In this document: positions 32,271 to 44,233 of the stretch, piece by piece
How positions within the stretch are numbered: the stretch's first letter is position 1
How the letters are laid out: each line of letters begins with the position of its first letter
NCBI GenBank assembly: GCA_037042915.1
Contig: CM073198.1
Span: 620,001 to 684,000, forward strand
Direction of reading: 5' to 3'
Source of the DNA: Auricularia sp. M13
Lineage: Eukaryota; Basidiomycota; Agaricomycetes; Auriculariales; Auriculariaceae
Length of the DNA: 64,000 nt
Program-made: the position numbers and the translations under genes
Notes under the pieces: model-generated
What the model was told of the DNA's origin: nothing
What the model saw: only the letters and a program-made list of their open reading frames with translations
Database searches by the model: none

Positions 32271-33501
32271 GACAGCTCGTCCGCCGGCTCCCGCTGCTCT
32301 CCCAATGTCCGGCAGCAAGCAGACACCGACCAACGATCCGGGCGCTGACGACGCGCACGTCGCGTCGTCACTCGATCATACGCCACAGCACGCAGACGCC
32401 GAACTGGGCGCCGCGGCGCACGGCGTGCCTCTACGCATGCTCAACAATCCGCGTCATGCAGACGGCGCGCGGCAGCCCGACGCTGCCCTTCATCCGTTCT
32501 CCTGCACGGCCGAACCGCGGGGTCTGTTCGACGCCGTCGGCACATCACTGACGTCGAGCTCCAGCAGCACCATCCGCCCCGGTGCCGCCGACGATGCAAG
32601 CCCATGCGTGGAGCAGCACGATGAGGAGGCCGACGCGTAGAATCCAGTCGGCCGCGCAGACCCGCTCGTGCTGCTGCAGATGCAGCTTGCTGAACTCGAG
32701 GGCGTGGGCAAGGAGCGCGACGCTCTGCAGCGGGAGCGTGATGCGCACGCACATCAGCACGCGCAGTTGGGCCAGCGCGCGCACACGCAGGACGATGTCG
32801 CGCAGGAGCACGTCGCGCGCGCGGCGGCCGTCGTTCACGATGGCCCGTATGCAACCACATCGTCTGCGGACGGACTCGAGAGCATGCGCGCGCTCGGTTC
32901 CGAGCATCGCGCTCCCGTCCGTGTGCAGGGTGTGACCAAGCTCGTCCTGGACTTCTTGGCTCTTCCAATGGATGAACCGGGCGCAGACGCAGGCAACGAA
33001 GACGTTCAAGCCGCGTCGCTGGAAGGGCTCGAAGGAGTTGATGACCGACGCACTCAGCTGCTTCACGCAACCGCGCTGCCTGCTGTCGGAAATTCTCTCG
33101 TCAGTTAGTATTCTTGTTATCATCTTCTTTACTCACCGTCCGTGCCACCGTCAAGAGCGCGGCCCACGCCACAGACGCGAAGTCGTGTCGTGACGCTGCC
33201 TTCTGGACTTGGACAGCTTGAGGTGAGCTCCGCGTGTTCACCTACTACTTCACTCACATCGCGATTACAGGCTGTTGGCACCGTGTTTGCCTTGTTCCGG
33301 GAGGCGGTCTACGACGGCCAAGTCATTTTCCCACCGCACTGCATTCTGACCGTGCTCTCCTTTGCATGTCTTCCTTTCATCTTGGCGACTGCTTCCTACC
33401 TGACCGTCAGATACCCCGACGTCGAGCCCGCGATCAACAATATCGCTCGCTCTGCGGCCGACATCGCGTACATCTCGTGCGTTGCCTTTGCGTATGCTTG
33501 A
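32271..33501 (+). CDS. Gene B: two-TM hypothetical protein, paralogue of gene A
   Basis: The frame opens at 32271 (MTARPPAPAALPMSGSKQTP) and runs to an in-frame TAG at 32638-32640. The same frame then continues as protein-like sequence (MQLAELEGVGKERDALQRER, a helical stretch) to 33108. The last part has exon ...TLPSGLGQLE ending at 33222, a 48-nt intron, and exon 33271-33501 with two membrane segments (ILTVLSFACLPFILATASYL and IAYISCVAFAYA). The last intron and the whole C-terminal domain match gene A. The TAG suggests a decayed copy, a spliced-out stretch, or two genes. Function unknown. Confidence 0.5.
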
Positions 33502-33700
33502 CTTCTCACTCGCCAAAGGACAGTGTTGACGCATGCTGACCCACAGGTATTTTCGACGCGTTGCCGATATTTCTTGATCAAATGCTCAACGAGCATGTCT
33601 TGTCGTTACATACATCTTGTACTCCCGGATAGATTGGTCTTGGTGAAAGAACAACTCTGAGCATACTGAGACTGACTGTGAGCTGTGCTGTGAGACAATA

Positions 33701-33913
33701 GGGGGAATCACAGCTGTCGAAACGTTGCTAGAAACGGGACATCGAAACTCTTGAAAGGAACAGAAACATCGTGAGAATCATTCGAGCGTTCCGACTCCCG
33801 GAGTAGAAAGTCGAAACGGTCGAAACTGGTCGAAACGGTCCGACCGTTTCGACTGACCGTTTCTACCCGCGTTTCGACGAGTTTCGACGAGTTTCAACCG
33901 CTGTGATTCCCCC
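33701..33913. mobile_element. MITE, Tc1/mariner-like, TA target duplication
   Basis: Perfect terminal inverted repeats GGGGGAATCACAGC (33701) and GCTGTGATTCCCCC (ending 33913) are flanked on both sides by TA. The element is 213 bp and has no coding capacity. The inside is rich in GTCGAAACGG-type motifs that can pair with each other (TCGAAACGGTC with GACCGTTTCGA). TA duplication and short perfect TIRs are the signature of non-autonomous elements moved by Tc1/mariner or pogo transposases; no autonomous partner is in the window. Confidence 0.88.
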
Positions 33914-34072
33914 TAATCCACCGGTACGCACCTCACGGAGTGACCGACGATGCATGCGATATGGTACGAGAGTCGTTGAAGTCGAGACTCGAAGTTCCGT
34001 TGCAAGGGAAATGATACATACGTTGAGACACGCGAGGAAATGTCCATACAGGTTCTTACTCGGACCATGGCA
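33914..34072. other. Intergenic between the MITE and B1
   Basis: Nothing recognised. It probably includes the 3' UTR of B1. Confidence 0.5.
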
Positions 34073-37000
34073 CTACTGCTGGGTACTGCATCGGGACAGG
34101 GGCTCTCGAAAGAAGTAATCAGCGTACGTCTGCGTATATACGCGCCAGACCTGCTTCTCGAATGCGACAAAGCCCGCCTCATCGTCGAACGCAGCAGGCG
34201 GCAACGGCAGAGCGGCACGCGGCCATGTCGATACTACCCGGTGGAACGCTCTGACCGACTCTTGCCGCGCGCGCCAGTCCGTCGCTGTGAGAGGGCTCGG
34301 TCCGTCTGGGGCAAATGACGAATCGCCCCAGATCGCGCATAGCATACCTTGCCGTTGGAGCGTTGTCTCCGTGTTCAAGGGTTTGCACCAAGTATACGTC
34401 CGTCGCAGAGAGTCGTCCAGCGCAAACAGCGCCGTACGAAATGTGAGCTCCGCCATGTCCCAAACGATGAGTGTTCTCCATGCTGCGCTCGGCCAGGAGT
34501 AGTTGACGTCCGGCGTGTCCGCGAACTCGGGCAACTCGCGATCGTTGTAATACATCGAGCCCTTCGGCTGCAGCAACTGGTACAATGGTGTCTGAGCGCT
34601 CACAGCGGCAGCAGCAGCTTGGGGCGCAGCTTGGGGTGCCGCAGACGACATAGATGTTGAAGTTGACGTAGAGGTCGCAGTCGCCGCCGTTTGCGGCGTA
34701 GAAGACAATGATGAGGAAGTTGCGGACGGCGCTGCTGGTTGTGCCGTCTCAAGCTGCGCCGTTGACGACGCCGCTGCTGACGCGGACGAGGAAGAGGGAG
34801 CTGCCGTGGCTGAGCGCGGTGCTGGAGGCGGTACTGACGACGGCGAGGTCGACGTCGAAGACGTGGGCGGCGCAGAGGCATTGATCGGCGCGACCTCAGT
34901 TTGCGGCTTTGGCGTACTCCCCGGCCGTGGCGCATTGGGATACACCTTCTTGTACTCGCTGTCCGGCAGAGCAAACCTCTGGCTGCGAGTGCGCGAGCCA
35001 ACAGCACCCAGCGGATCGTGCGGTACCTGCAGCCTAGACAAGCTGGCGTCAGTACGATTCTTCTGCGCTATCGTTTACTCACGGCGCGCGGAATGACTGC
35101 GCTGGCCAGAGACGCAGCCGCACGGGGTTGTCCTTCGTGTTGAAGTCGTACACGGGCCTCCGACCCCCATCCATGTGAAACAAGCGCAGCGGCTTCGTCA
35201 GTCGCTCGCCGGCGATGTCACCACCCTTGCGAATGCCGTCGTTGTCAAGGAAGTAAAAAATCCGACCGCCTCCGTAGTCCCACCACGGCGCGTAGTCCTC
35301 GTATTCGTCGCGCTGTGCTGCGCCAAACAACTTGAACTCGAGGACGCCGTCGTCGCCCGGGCCGTCCTCGGCGTACCACGTGAACTCCCGTAAGCCGCGC
35401 TGGTTGCCCAGCTTCTTCCATCGCCAGCCGGACGGCTCGTACAGGTAGCGCTCGTCCTCCACCGCCAGCAGCTGGCCGTCGTCCGTGCGCTGCCCTCCAA
35501 TCTGCGGCTCAAAGTATTGGCTGACGACTGCGATTGCGGAGCCGTCGGGGTTGACGCGCGTCATGTCTATGTCGTCGTCGTCCAAGTCCTCCCAGTGCTC
35601 TTGCTCGCTGTCTGATGACGAGGCCTGCGTCGTCGCCGCTGTCGAGGGTGGTGCAGAAGCCGTTGTTGATGAAGCCGCGCTGGTTGTCATCGATGACGCC
35701 TCAGAGACCGACACTTCGCACGCCATCTCCACCTCAAGCTGCTCATCTTCGTCGTCCTCGTCGACAACAATGCGCGCGGGCTCCTGCTCCTGGCGCAGTC
35801 CAAGCTGAAGTCCCCACTCGATATCCTTCGCCGCTGGAATCACCTTGCGCAGAATGTTCCGCCAATTGCGCGCGTTGTACGTTGTGACTTCGCGCACCGG
35901 CTGCGTCGCGAGGACTCGCATGCGATGCGGACGGAGCTTCATCCACGACGCAATCATGTATGAGCGTTTCCTTTCCTCTCCTACGAAACCAACAAGATGC
36001 TCCATGATGGGTATCAGTAGATCTCGTCCTGGATTTGCACTCAGGTCGACGGGGAAGTCGGGCGCGTCCTTGAGCATTTTCATGCGCTCCTCGTCCCGGC
36101 CTAGGGTCAGAGTTACCTGCTCGGCCGCCGGGGTCCATGGCTGCGGCCACCACTCCGGTAACGCTGGAAGCCCGTCGCGGCGCCGCCGGTAAGGGAACCT
36201 CTGTTGTAGCACAGAAGGATCCCGCTCGCTCGTGTTCGGCTTGTTCGTCTTGCGCTTCTTGTCGCCCGTGTTTCCCGGCTTGTTGACCTTTGCTGCTTAG
36301 TCGCGCGTGCGTAAATATTCGTCTCGAACTATTATGCGCAATTGTGCCTACCTTGCCGCTTGCGCTTTGTTCCCCCGATGGTCTCCGCCCTCTCGACGCC
36401 TCCGCAAATCCCTGTCATATCGACGTCGCTGTAGTCGACCACTCCTCGACCATTAGATGCGAAACTGAGTGTGCTCACAGGAGCTTACCTTGGCGCTTAA
36501 TCGGCTGCTGAGAGGTGCTGGACGTTGAACGAGCGGGCTCCAATGGCAGCATCGCCGGCGGCGAAGCGGGCGATGTCGCTGTCGCCGGCGGCGGCTGAGC
36601 GGGCGCTGTTGCTGGCGGCGGCGGCGGCAAGGAATTGTCACCCATCACCACGTCGTCGTCCGGTCGTCCCACATCGTCTCCCATCAGCACATCGTCGACC
36701 GGCGGCCTCATCTCGTTGTCGACCGGCGCCGGGAGATCGTCTTCTATCGGGTGGGGCGCCGGGTTCTGCTGGCCGCCACGCAGGTCGATGTCCTCTTGAA
36801 CGGCGCGCACATGCGGCAGCATGCGCATATCGTTCCACGCCTCCTTGACGTATTGCAGCTCCAGTAGCCGCGGTATGTATACCGGTCCTTCCGGCACAAA
36901 ATGGTCCCCAAGCGGGTTGAAGCCAGGGTTGACAACCTGGACATGAAAGACGGGCACGCCGTACTGCGCGTAGCGCTGCGCAACGTCGGTGTCGTCGGTG

Positions 37001-38414
37001 AACACGCCGCGCGTCCAACGGCGAACGAGGGGGTCGCGCGCGTCCGCCGCGGGCAGGATCGGCGGGTTGTTGAGTCGATCTTCGTACCCGCGTAGCCAGA
37101 GACGGCAGCGCAGGTACGAATTCCACCCTCGCACCTCGAGCATATTGCGCTGGAAGCTCGCCAGCTCCTCGACAATATCGCGCGGCGAAAGTGGATAACG
37201 CTTGAGCAGGTCCAGCGACAGTTTCGCTTGGGCGACCGCGTTGAACGGCTGGCCTACGAACTTGGGATATTTCTTCATGAAGTTCTGGAACCGCCCGTAG
37301 TCGACCTTCCATGCGGCGATGAGCGCTTGAACGAGTTCGGGAGAGAGGTAGTACGCGTCATCCCCGCAGGGCCTGAAGTGCCGCATGAAGTCGGGGATGT
37401 ACCAAGCTATGTCGCCTTGCAGACTGCTGTGCTCGTTCTTGTGCGGCATACCGTCCTTGCGCATCATCGGGATGAACGCCGCATGCCACTGCCCAACCTG
37501 ATGCCACTGAGCGTATCTTGACATCTCAGCGGCGCCCAAGCGTCCATCTATCCGTCGTCTGGCCTTCTTGCCGACCGGAAGTGGTGGGATGTAGTCTACG
37601 TTCGTCCGTATGTAAACCAGGTTGCCGTTGGGGTTGGGTCTTGGGGCACGCAACAGCGTGTAGGCTACGAAGTAGCCGTGCCGCCGAAGTGTGGGCGCCA
37701 GGGGATCGTTGCGGTATACTTCCTGCGGCAGCGAGTTCCACAGCACATAGGGAGCTGCAGAAAGCGGTATCGGAGGCGGTGGGAGGCGCCTGCGAAACGC
37801 CTCTTCCTGCTGCTCGCGCGATTCCTTCTCCCGCAGAGTACCCGTCATGAGCTCCGCCATCCTGATGTCCCGGTTAGTTTTCATCTCCCATTCGTCCGCC
37901 TCCTTAAGCCAGTCGGTCTCGAGATGGTGCAGCAGGTCTTCCGGGCTCGTGAACGCCGCCTGGTCCGGGCGCCATGGTGGCGGTAAAGGCATAGGCCCGA
38001 GTACGAAGCTCCCATTCAACGCAGTGCCGTCTGGCGGAGACTGGAAGAGCCACTCGTGCCAGGGCGCATGGTCGATCGGGAACTTGGGTGGCTCCCGCCA
38101 TGGAGTGTCCAACATCACAAGCGCGTCGTTGACGTGGCGCGTGCGCCGTTTCCGGAGAAGTTCGATCTTCTGGATAACCTTGACGCAGTTAAGAACGCCC
38201 ATTATAACCGGGTCTAGCAGGCCGCCGGGTTGCAACAGTCGCGTCGGTCGCTCGAGTGTGGACAAGTTCATCCATCTGAACTCCTCTGTCGACGAAGAGA
38301 AAGCCGAAGGCATGCCCGCCCCTCTGTACCAGTGATCAATCCATGTGGAAGCGACGATTTAGCTGCCTACCTGTTTATCGGCGGCTCGGCAACCTCCTTG
38401 TCTGTTCGGTGCAT
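34073..38414 (-). CDS. B1: large uncharacterised agaricomycete-type protein, 1380 aa
   Basis: Exons 38414-38371, 38323-36489, 36444-36352, 36292-35083 and 35033-34073 join in frame through introns of 47, 44, 59 and 49 nt with no stop, giving 1380 aa. The N-terminal half holds a folded region with YLRCRLWLRGYEDRL and RGVFTDDTDVAQRYAQYGVP. A low-complexity Pro/Ala/Asp linker follows, then short basic exons (GGTKRKRQ, DKKRKTNKPN) that look like nuclear localisation signals. Next comes a domain with NARNWRNILRKVIPAAKDIE, then a Ser/Thr/Pro/Ala-rich linker, then a C-terminal domain (SAAWRTLIVWDMAELTFRTA, ending VWRVYTQTYADYFF). I recall mushroom proteins of unknown function with an RG.FT-type motif and this ending. 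B2 is the paralogue. Nuclear location is inferred. Exon 1 lies in the segmental duplication. Confidence 0.82.
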
Positions 38415-39935
38415 GTCAGCGCGACGGCAGCTGGCATGACAGACGCGTAGCAAATACCCCGGTCCTCATGACTCCGACCGTGAATATTGCTGAGCCACCC
38501 GTCGGATGACATCGTAAGTTGCTCTGTATCGGCCAAGCGGCACCTCAGTGGCGTTCAGAGCAGGGCGGTTACGGGCTTACAGTGCGAATCGGGCGGGTGG
38601 CTGTTGGCTCGGTGAGGTCTTGGTCGTTCACGAATTCCTGGCAGTCTAGCTTATTGTCAGGAACATAAAAATTAATGCAAGGAAGTCTGCACGGTAATGC
38701 GCGCTCGCGGAAGACGAAGGGACGGCGGCTGCTCGCGCGGTCGTCAGAGGTACCAACCAGTACAAGTCTGACTACCGTTGAACCTTCGCCAGCAGGCGGC
38801 ACAAGCCAGTGCAAGGCGCGCTGGCGCTCGAGCTCGACGAGGATCAAGTCATGGGCGAAGGATGACGGGGACGCTATAGTACCAGTACGTACCGTTGCAG
38901 ACGTGGGCTTGAGCTTGCGCCAGTCGTGCGCGTTCGGGTGTCTATGATATTATGAGCAAGGGATTCACGAACGCGAGCAACGCTGCTGGACGATCCAGAT
39001 CGACGGCCGAGTCGTCAACATCGTCAGAGGTACCAACCAGTACAAGTCTGACTGCCGTTGAACCTTCGCCAGCGGGCGGCACAAGCCAGTGCAAGGCGCG
39101 CTGGCGCTCGAGCTCGACGAGGATCAAGTCATGGGCGGAGGATGACGGGGACGCTGTAGTACCAGTACGTACCGTTGCAGACGTGGGCTTGAGCTTGCGC
39201 CAGTCGTGCGCGTTCGGGTGTCTATGATATTATGAGCAAGGGATTCACGAACGCGAGCAACGCTGCTGGACGATCCAGATCGACGGCCGAGTCGTCAACA
39301 TCGTCAGAGGTACCAACCAGTACAAGTCTGACTACCGTTGAACCTTCGCCAGCGGGCGGCACAAGCCAGTGCAAGGCGCGCTGGCGCTCGAGCTCGACGA
39401 GGATCAAGTCATGGGCGAAGGATGGCGGGGATACAGCAGCACAAGTACGCACCGTTGCGGACGCGGGCCTGTCTACAAGCTCGCGTCGAAGCCTTGATCG
39501 GTTGGGCGTCGTCAACAAGGTTACGTGCAGCACCGAATACGGGGTACGGCTCTTGGAGTGGAACTCTGGGCTCGCGCTGCTGTTGCGCTCGTCGATGCCC
39601 TCCACCGTCAGTAGATTGCCAATGTCCTCGATGCAGAACTCCAACGATGCTAGAGGTACAACACAGTACACTGGCGTCGAGAAGCTCTCGTCGGCGCGCG
39701 GCACAACTCAGTGCGGGCACGCTGGGACGTGAGGGGCAAGATGCGGCGCTTACCGCCGGGCGCAGATATGCCTGCGGTCGGCGCTCGAAACAGCATGATA
39801 GCGCCGACTCAACGGATCGGCAGGCTGCTAACATGATCCCTGTGTGATACTCCCATAATACCAGTTGTTATTTCACTCCACAGACTCGTGTGCCAGGCCA
39901 GGAAAATACCAGGTAGAAACATGTGCAGTCGCAAC
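38355..39935 (+). repeat. Segmental duplication, right copy (with 16550-18813)
   Basis: Matches the left copy as described there. It is shorter because its satellite has two full units instead of four. Its left end overlaps exon 1 and the promoter side of B1, so B1 is transcribed away from the satellite, which sits in its upstream region. Confidence 0.9.
38850..39429 (+). repeat. 280-bp satellite array, two units
   Basis: Units start at 38850, 39130 and 39410 (last one partial), both full periods exactly 280. Unit 39130 matches unit 18008 of the other array, including its GCGGAGG variant. The array is upstream of and divergent from B1. Confidence 0.93.
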
Positions 39936-40349
39936 TGAGGCACGACCCTGTCATTGTTAACTTCACGCAGTCGTGACTTCATTGGATGACTTCCCGTCGC
40001 GTTTAGGGAGTGTTTAGGACGAGTTTAGGTGGTATTCTGAAAGCTGAGGTCTCTCTGATGCATCTACAAAGATATTCCTGACCTACCTAGCTGCCTACCT
40101 GGATAGCTCCCAACGAGTCACAAGGTGCGACGTAAGGGAAAGATTTGGATCTTGACCGCTTGGTTCACAATCGATCGCACTAGCTTCATCGCGCAGCGAT
40201 ACAAAATTTAGGACTCGGACCGTCTATATACACAATTACACTGAACATGAGAACGCCGCACCGACGGTGACTATCAGAAATTTAACACGAACGTAACCTA
40301 AAAAATATGTAAAACAGAGCGCAAAGCTGGGATTCCCTCCTGATGCATG
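39936..40349. other. Intergenic, AT-richer
   Basis: No gene. Three GTTTAGG motifs occur at about 10-12 base spacing near 40000-40035, too few and too degenerate to be telomeric repeats. Otherwise nothing recognised. Confidence 0.5.
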
Positions 40350-42812
40350 TTAACCAAAGTGTCTGCTACGCGCACCCTTCGCGAGTTCTGCGGTCACAAA
40401 CGTTCCCGATTCCGGCGCTGACAACATTTCGGCCTGAGCATCGAGATTCTGGTACCGATCCCCCGCAAGAGGACGCTTATGCCACGCCTGCAGCACGCGC
40501 TGGCGGTCCTCGTCTTCCCAAAAGAAGGCAATGGCGAATTGGGGATTCCGGTCCTGAGCAACTGCGTCCGGATGCCTCAGAGATCGCGCTCCGGGAAGGA
40601 GATTTATGAGTCCCGTGACGCTCTCGTATGCTGAAACCGTGTCCTCGAAAGGTGTCTGCCATGGGCCGAAAGTAATGGCGGGTAGGAGCATCACCCTAGA
40701 CGAGCTGGCGACTGGCGCACAAGCTTCCGGCCGTTCATTGCTTCCCGCCCCAGCGCCAGGTGAAGGATGCTGCATAGGCGAAGAACCGCGAGGAATACTG
40801 CTCCTGGAGCGCCTCTGCGACTGTCCCGTCGCGCTTCGACGGCCACGGCTATCGTCGGCTTTGTGAAGGGGAGCGTCGGCACGGCGTCTGACGAACCTAT
40901 AGCGATCGGCGATCCTAGCAGTACTATTAGCAGTGGCCATCGTATATTGAGCGATCACATACTCTTGGAGGGGCTCTGGGAGCTCTAATGCTTCCACAGG
41001 CGGGTCAGCGTTGAGCTCAAAAGCACTGAGCTCGTCCAAGCCCTCGCGCCACAGTTCATCGTAACAGTTCGAGGGCAATTTTTTCACTGCAACGGCGTTG
41101 TTGGCAATGCTGGGCTCTCGGGGGTCCTCGCGAACATGGGGCCAATTGCCGGTGCCGGGCTTCCCATCGCGCACGCGGAGGTACTTGTAGATCGCATCCA
41201 AATTGTGGAGGAACGTAGTGAGATCTTCGGCCCTCCAAGGCAGTCGCTGACGCATGTAAGGTTGGTCTGACGTCAACTTCCCTCGAGATACAGTTTCGCT
41301 GTCCGAAACATCGGGGCTCGTGCCGCGCACGCCCAGCTTCCTCACGACGGGAATCAAGGCTTTGAGCGATGCGTACTTGCTCTTGTAATGGTCGAGGACC
41401 TTGAGGCGCTGCTTGTACAGCTGCATGTCGAGAGTCAGGACGTCGGCTGTGGAGACTGGATGAATCACGTACAGTCTCTTGACGGCGGTAGACCCTTCTC
41501 CGCATGCTCGCTGCCTCATCCTTTTCCAGCCGACCGTTGACAGCAATACGGTGCACCTCCTTCAGATGCCTGAGGTACGTGAAGAAGGCAGCCTTGACCT
41601 CGTCGTTTCGCCACTTGCTGTGGGCCGCGAGGAAGCTGCGCGTGAAGATGGAAGCCACAGCTTTGTTCCATTTTGAGCTCTCAAGCCCGGGTGACACGAA
41701 ATCAACCCTAAGCGACCCAGACGTTGGTCCGAGACCGGGTGCTGGTTTCGCCATCCGTTCGTATTGCCGGATCTCCGACTCGCGCGCGGTTGGAAGGACA
41801 CCATCATCTGATGGAAGAAGCTCTTCGACATGGGTGTGAATGGCCGCCTGGTGCGAATTCCTCAGCTTTTTTTTTTCAGAAAAGAGAAGTACCACACGCA
41901 CCAGAAATTCGGCCCTGGCAGGGTTTTGGACGCGGTTCGAGCTTGACGTCTTCTGCTCCTGCTGCGAAGAGACAATTTGGCGAAGAGCGCGAAGGTCATT
42001 TTTTAGATTGAGTGCGGTCATTCTCATCTCAATCACACCCTGCCTGACGCCTGGTGCGGCGCCGGGCGGGGGTGCGGCGCCTGGCGGGGGTGCGGAGCCT
42101 GGCGGGGGTGCGGCGCCTGGCGGAGGTGCGGCGCCTGGCGGGGGTGCGGCGCCGGGCGGGGGTGCGGCGCCGGGCGGGGGTTGGCGCTGCTTCGAATTCA
42201 ACGTGTCGGCGAGGGCTTTCGCGCTGGCTTTCATCTAGTATACCGCTGTCAGAGAGAACGCAACGAATGAACTTCCGCTTACCTGGAGAAATTCGAGCCT
42301 GAGCGCAGACGGCGAGGTGTCGGTGCCTTTGCCTGTAAAGACGGCTTCGGCACGATTCACCAATGAAGAAAACTGGTACGCGTCAATGAAACGTCCTTGA
42401 AAACTCTGGTTGCGCACTTTGTCGATCACATCAGCAATATCACGCGGCTTTTCGCCAGACTCGTCTTTCCTATCCTAAGATTGACATGAGCCCTTCTGCT
42501 TTGAAAGAATATCTGATACATACGCTATTTTGCTTATTTCTCCCAGACTGTTCGCTGCCGTTCTGAACGGGGCTTTTCTAAGCATGGAACGGCGTCAGAC
42601 CTATACTGAAAACCGGGTGGGGGGAAGGCGCACGTCTTCGTTGATCACTACCTATCATAGAACGTCATTGGCGATTCAGGTCTTCCGAGAAGCGAGCTTA
42701 CCGGATCTTCATCCATCACGTCAATGGCCTGGGACAAATGAGAAACACCTCCAAAACGGACGAACCAGCGACAAGGCATACCGGGAATCTCTCCACAAGG
42801 ATGTGTCCAAAT
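40350..42812 (-). CDS. C1: hypothetical protein, four 3' exons (711 aa visible)
   Basis: Exons 42812-42702, 42474-42283, 42234-41473 and 41420-40350 join in phase 0 (introns of 227, 48 and 52 nt), giving 711 aa. The first exon has MPCRWFVRFGGVSHLSQAID. The third starts with a PPPGAA repeat (eight tandem copies or near-copies, 42040-42190), then a helical domain (MRMTALNLKNDLRALRQIVS) and KWRNDEVKAAFFTYLRHLKE. The last exon has LTTFLHNLDAIYKYLRVRDG and ends in a low-complexity, acid-poor tail. No catalytic motif or family is recognised. The 227-nt intron is long for this genome and may hide a small exon. The gene probably extends further 5' into the duplicated exons at 43.8-44.2 kb. Confidence 0.6.
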
Positions 42813-43774
42813 CTGTGCACAGCAGCGCCTGCCTCTCCACCCTGAACTGGTGGCTTTCTCAGGCCCGCAGACGAAAAGTCCTTCACGGCGATATTGGGCT
42901 GCAGCGGCAGATATCCGGTTTAGTCTCCAGACTCCAGACAAGGAAGATGTTATGCGTACCTCCAACGGGGCGGTGCTGCGTTGCCGATCCGCGATGCCGC
43001 CGTGGGGGCTGCTTGTTCTAAAGCCGAGAGCTCCTGGCGTGTCGGAATCGGTGCCGCCCGGAAGATAAAACTTTGGGAAAGTGGACACCTCACTGATCAT
43101 CACGCTCTGTTAGCTGATTGCATGCTTTACGGGGTTATTTGCTTACGCTCGTACTGAAGGTTCCTGCAGCGCACTGGGACGATGAAGATCATCAACATCA
43201 ATTCCAGACAGCACTCTGAGCCACAAACAAGTATTATCAGAGTCACAACTGCGCAATATATCCCGGTACGTACCGGTCGCAAAGCGGCTCGACATCCGGA
43301 GCAAAGGAAATGCTGTTGAGCACCGAGTTTCCGGTTTATTAGAGGAACCCATTCGGTAGAATATTAGATCCGTCATACCTCCCTCTGCCTGGTCGAGCAT
43401 GGGCATCAACATCCCCCATTACTGTATCGACATCTTGACGAAAAGGAGGCGTTGTATCGGTTCTTCATGCTGTTAGATGCTGGTTCAGCTCGGGGGAGCA
43501 CACACCCACCTTGGAACGAGTGTATCAGGGGAAACCTCAATAGCCAGACGTAATGTTTGATGGCTGTGCAAGAGGGCTCCCTTGCTTCTGCATATAGACG
43601 TTGAGCTTTTATCTTTTTTTACTAGACAGACGGGATTTCTCACAGAACACAGGCCACGTCGGCCTCTTCTTTGCCGTCCTCGAGCATGGTCTCTTGGGCT
43701 GCAATCGGCGCCTTGTATCTGTCGATCAATAAGGTCAGTCATCTGCGGGCATGGCTCCATCTGAAGATGCCCAC

Positions 43775-44233
43775 TCTTTGGGCACAGTATCTGGATCTTG
43801 CTCGATGCGCAATTGATCACCGTCGGCCATTTCGTCGGTGTCCATGTCCATGACATCGGAATCCGGGACATAAGTCGTCGGTCCGGCTGGCCTGTCGCTC
43901 AATACGGTTAGTTTCCAGCGCGCTATCTCTGTGCATGGCTCCATCTGGAAATACTCACTTCTTAGGCATGCCCTCTTGAGCATGCTCAATGTCCACGCGT
44001 AATTTGTCACCGTCGTGCAGTCTGTCGGTGTCCATGGGAATATCGTTATCCGGGAGATAACTCGCCGGCACCGCTGGCCTGTCGGTTATTCTGGTTGGTT
44101 AGCAGGAGGCTCGTCTCCATCTGAAGATACTCACTCCTTGCGCACGGCATCTTGACCTCGCTCCATGTCGACGAGCGAATTAGCACCAGGTTTCACGAGC
44201 ATGCCATAGGCAGTCGGGAACCTGTCGGTTAAC
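43775..44233 (-). repeat. Three tandemly duplicated symmetric exons (C1 upstream part)
   Basis: Three exon-intron units follow each other on the minus strand: exons 44233-44135 (99 nt), 44090-43959 (132 nt) and 43897-43775 (123 nt). All are multiples of three and share the same phase. Their starts read LTDRFPTAYGM, ITDRPAVPASYLPDNDIPMD and LSDRPAGPTTYVPDSDVMDM. The first two have GTGAGT donors and the third GTGGGC, a weaker site. The introns also share sequence around CATCTGAAGATACTCACT. The encoded peptide is acidic and low-complexity. Skipping or adding one unit would keep the frame. Confidence 0.7.

Noticed and set aside
31437-32640. Several overlapping frames of 200-340 codons on both strands
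   Set aside because: They fall in the GC-skewed minisatellite, are rich in Arg, Ala and Gly in every frame, and have no start or splice context.
40000-40035. TTTAGG motifs as an internal telomere tract
   Set aside because: Only three degenerate copies, spaced irregularly; no run of TTAGGG.
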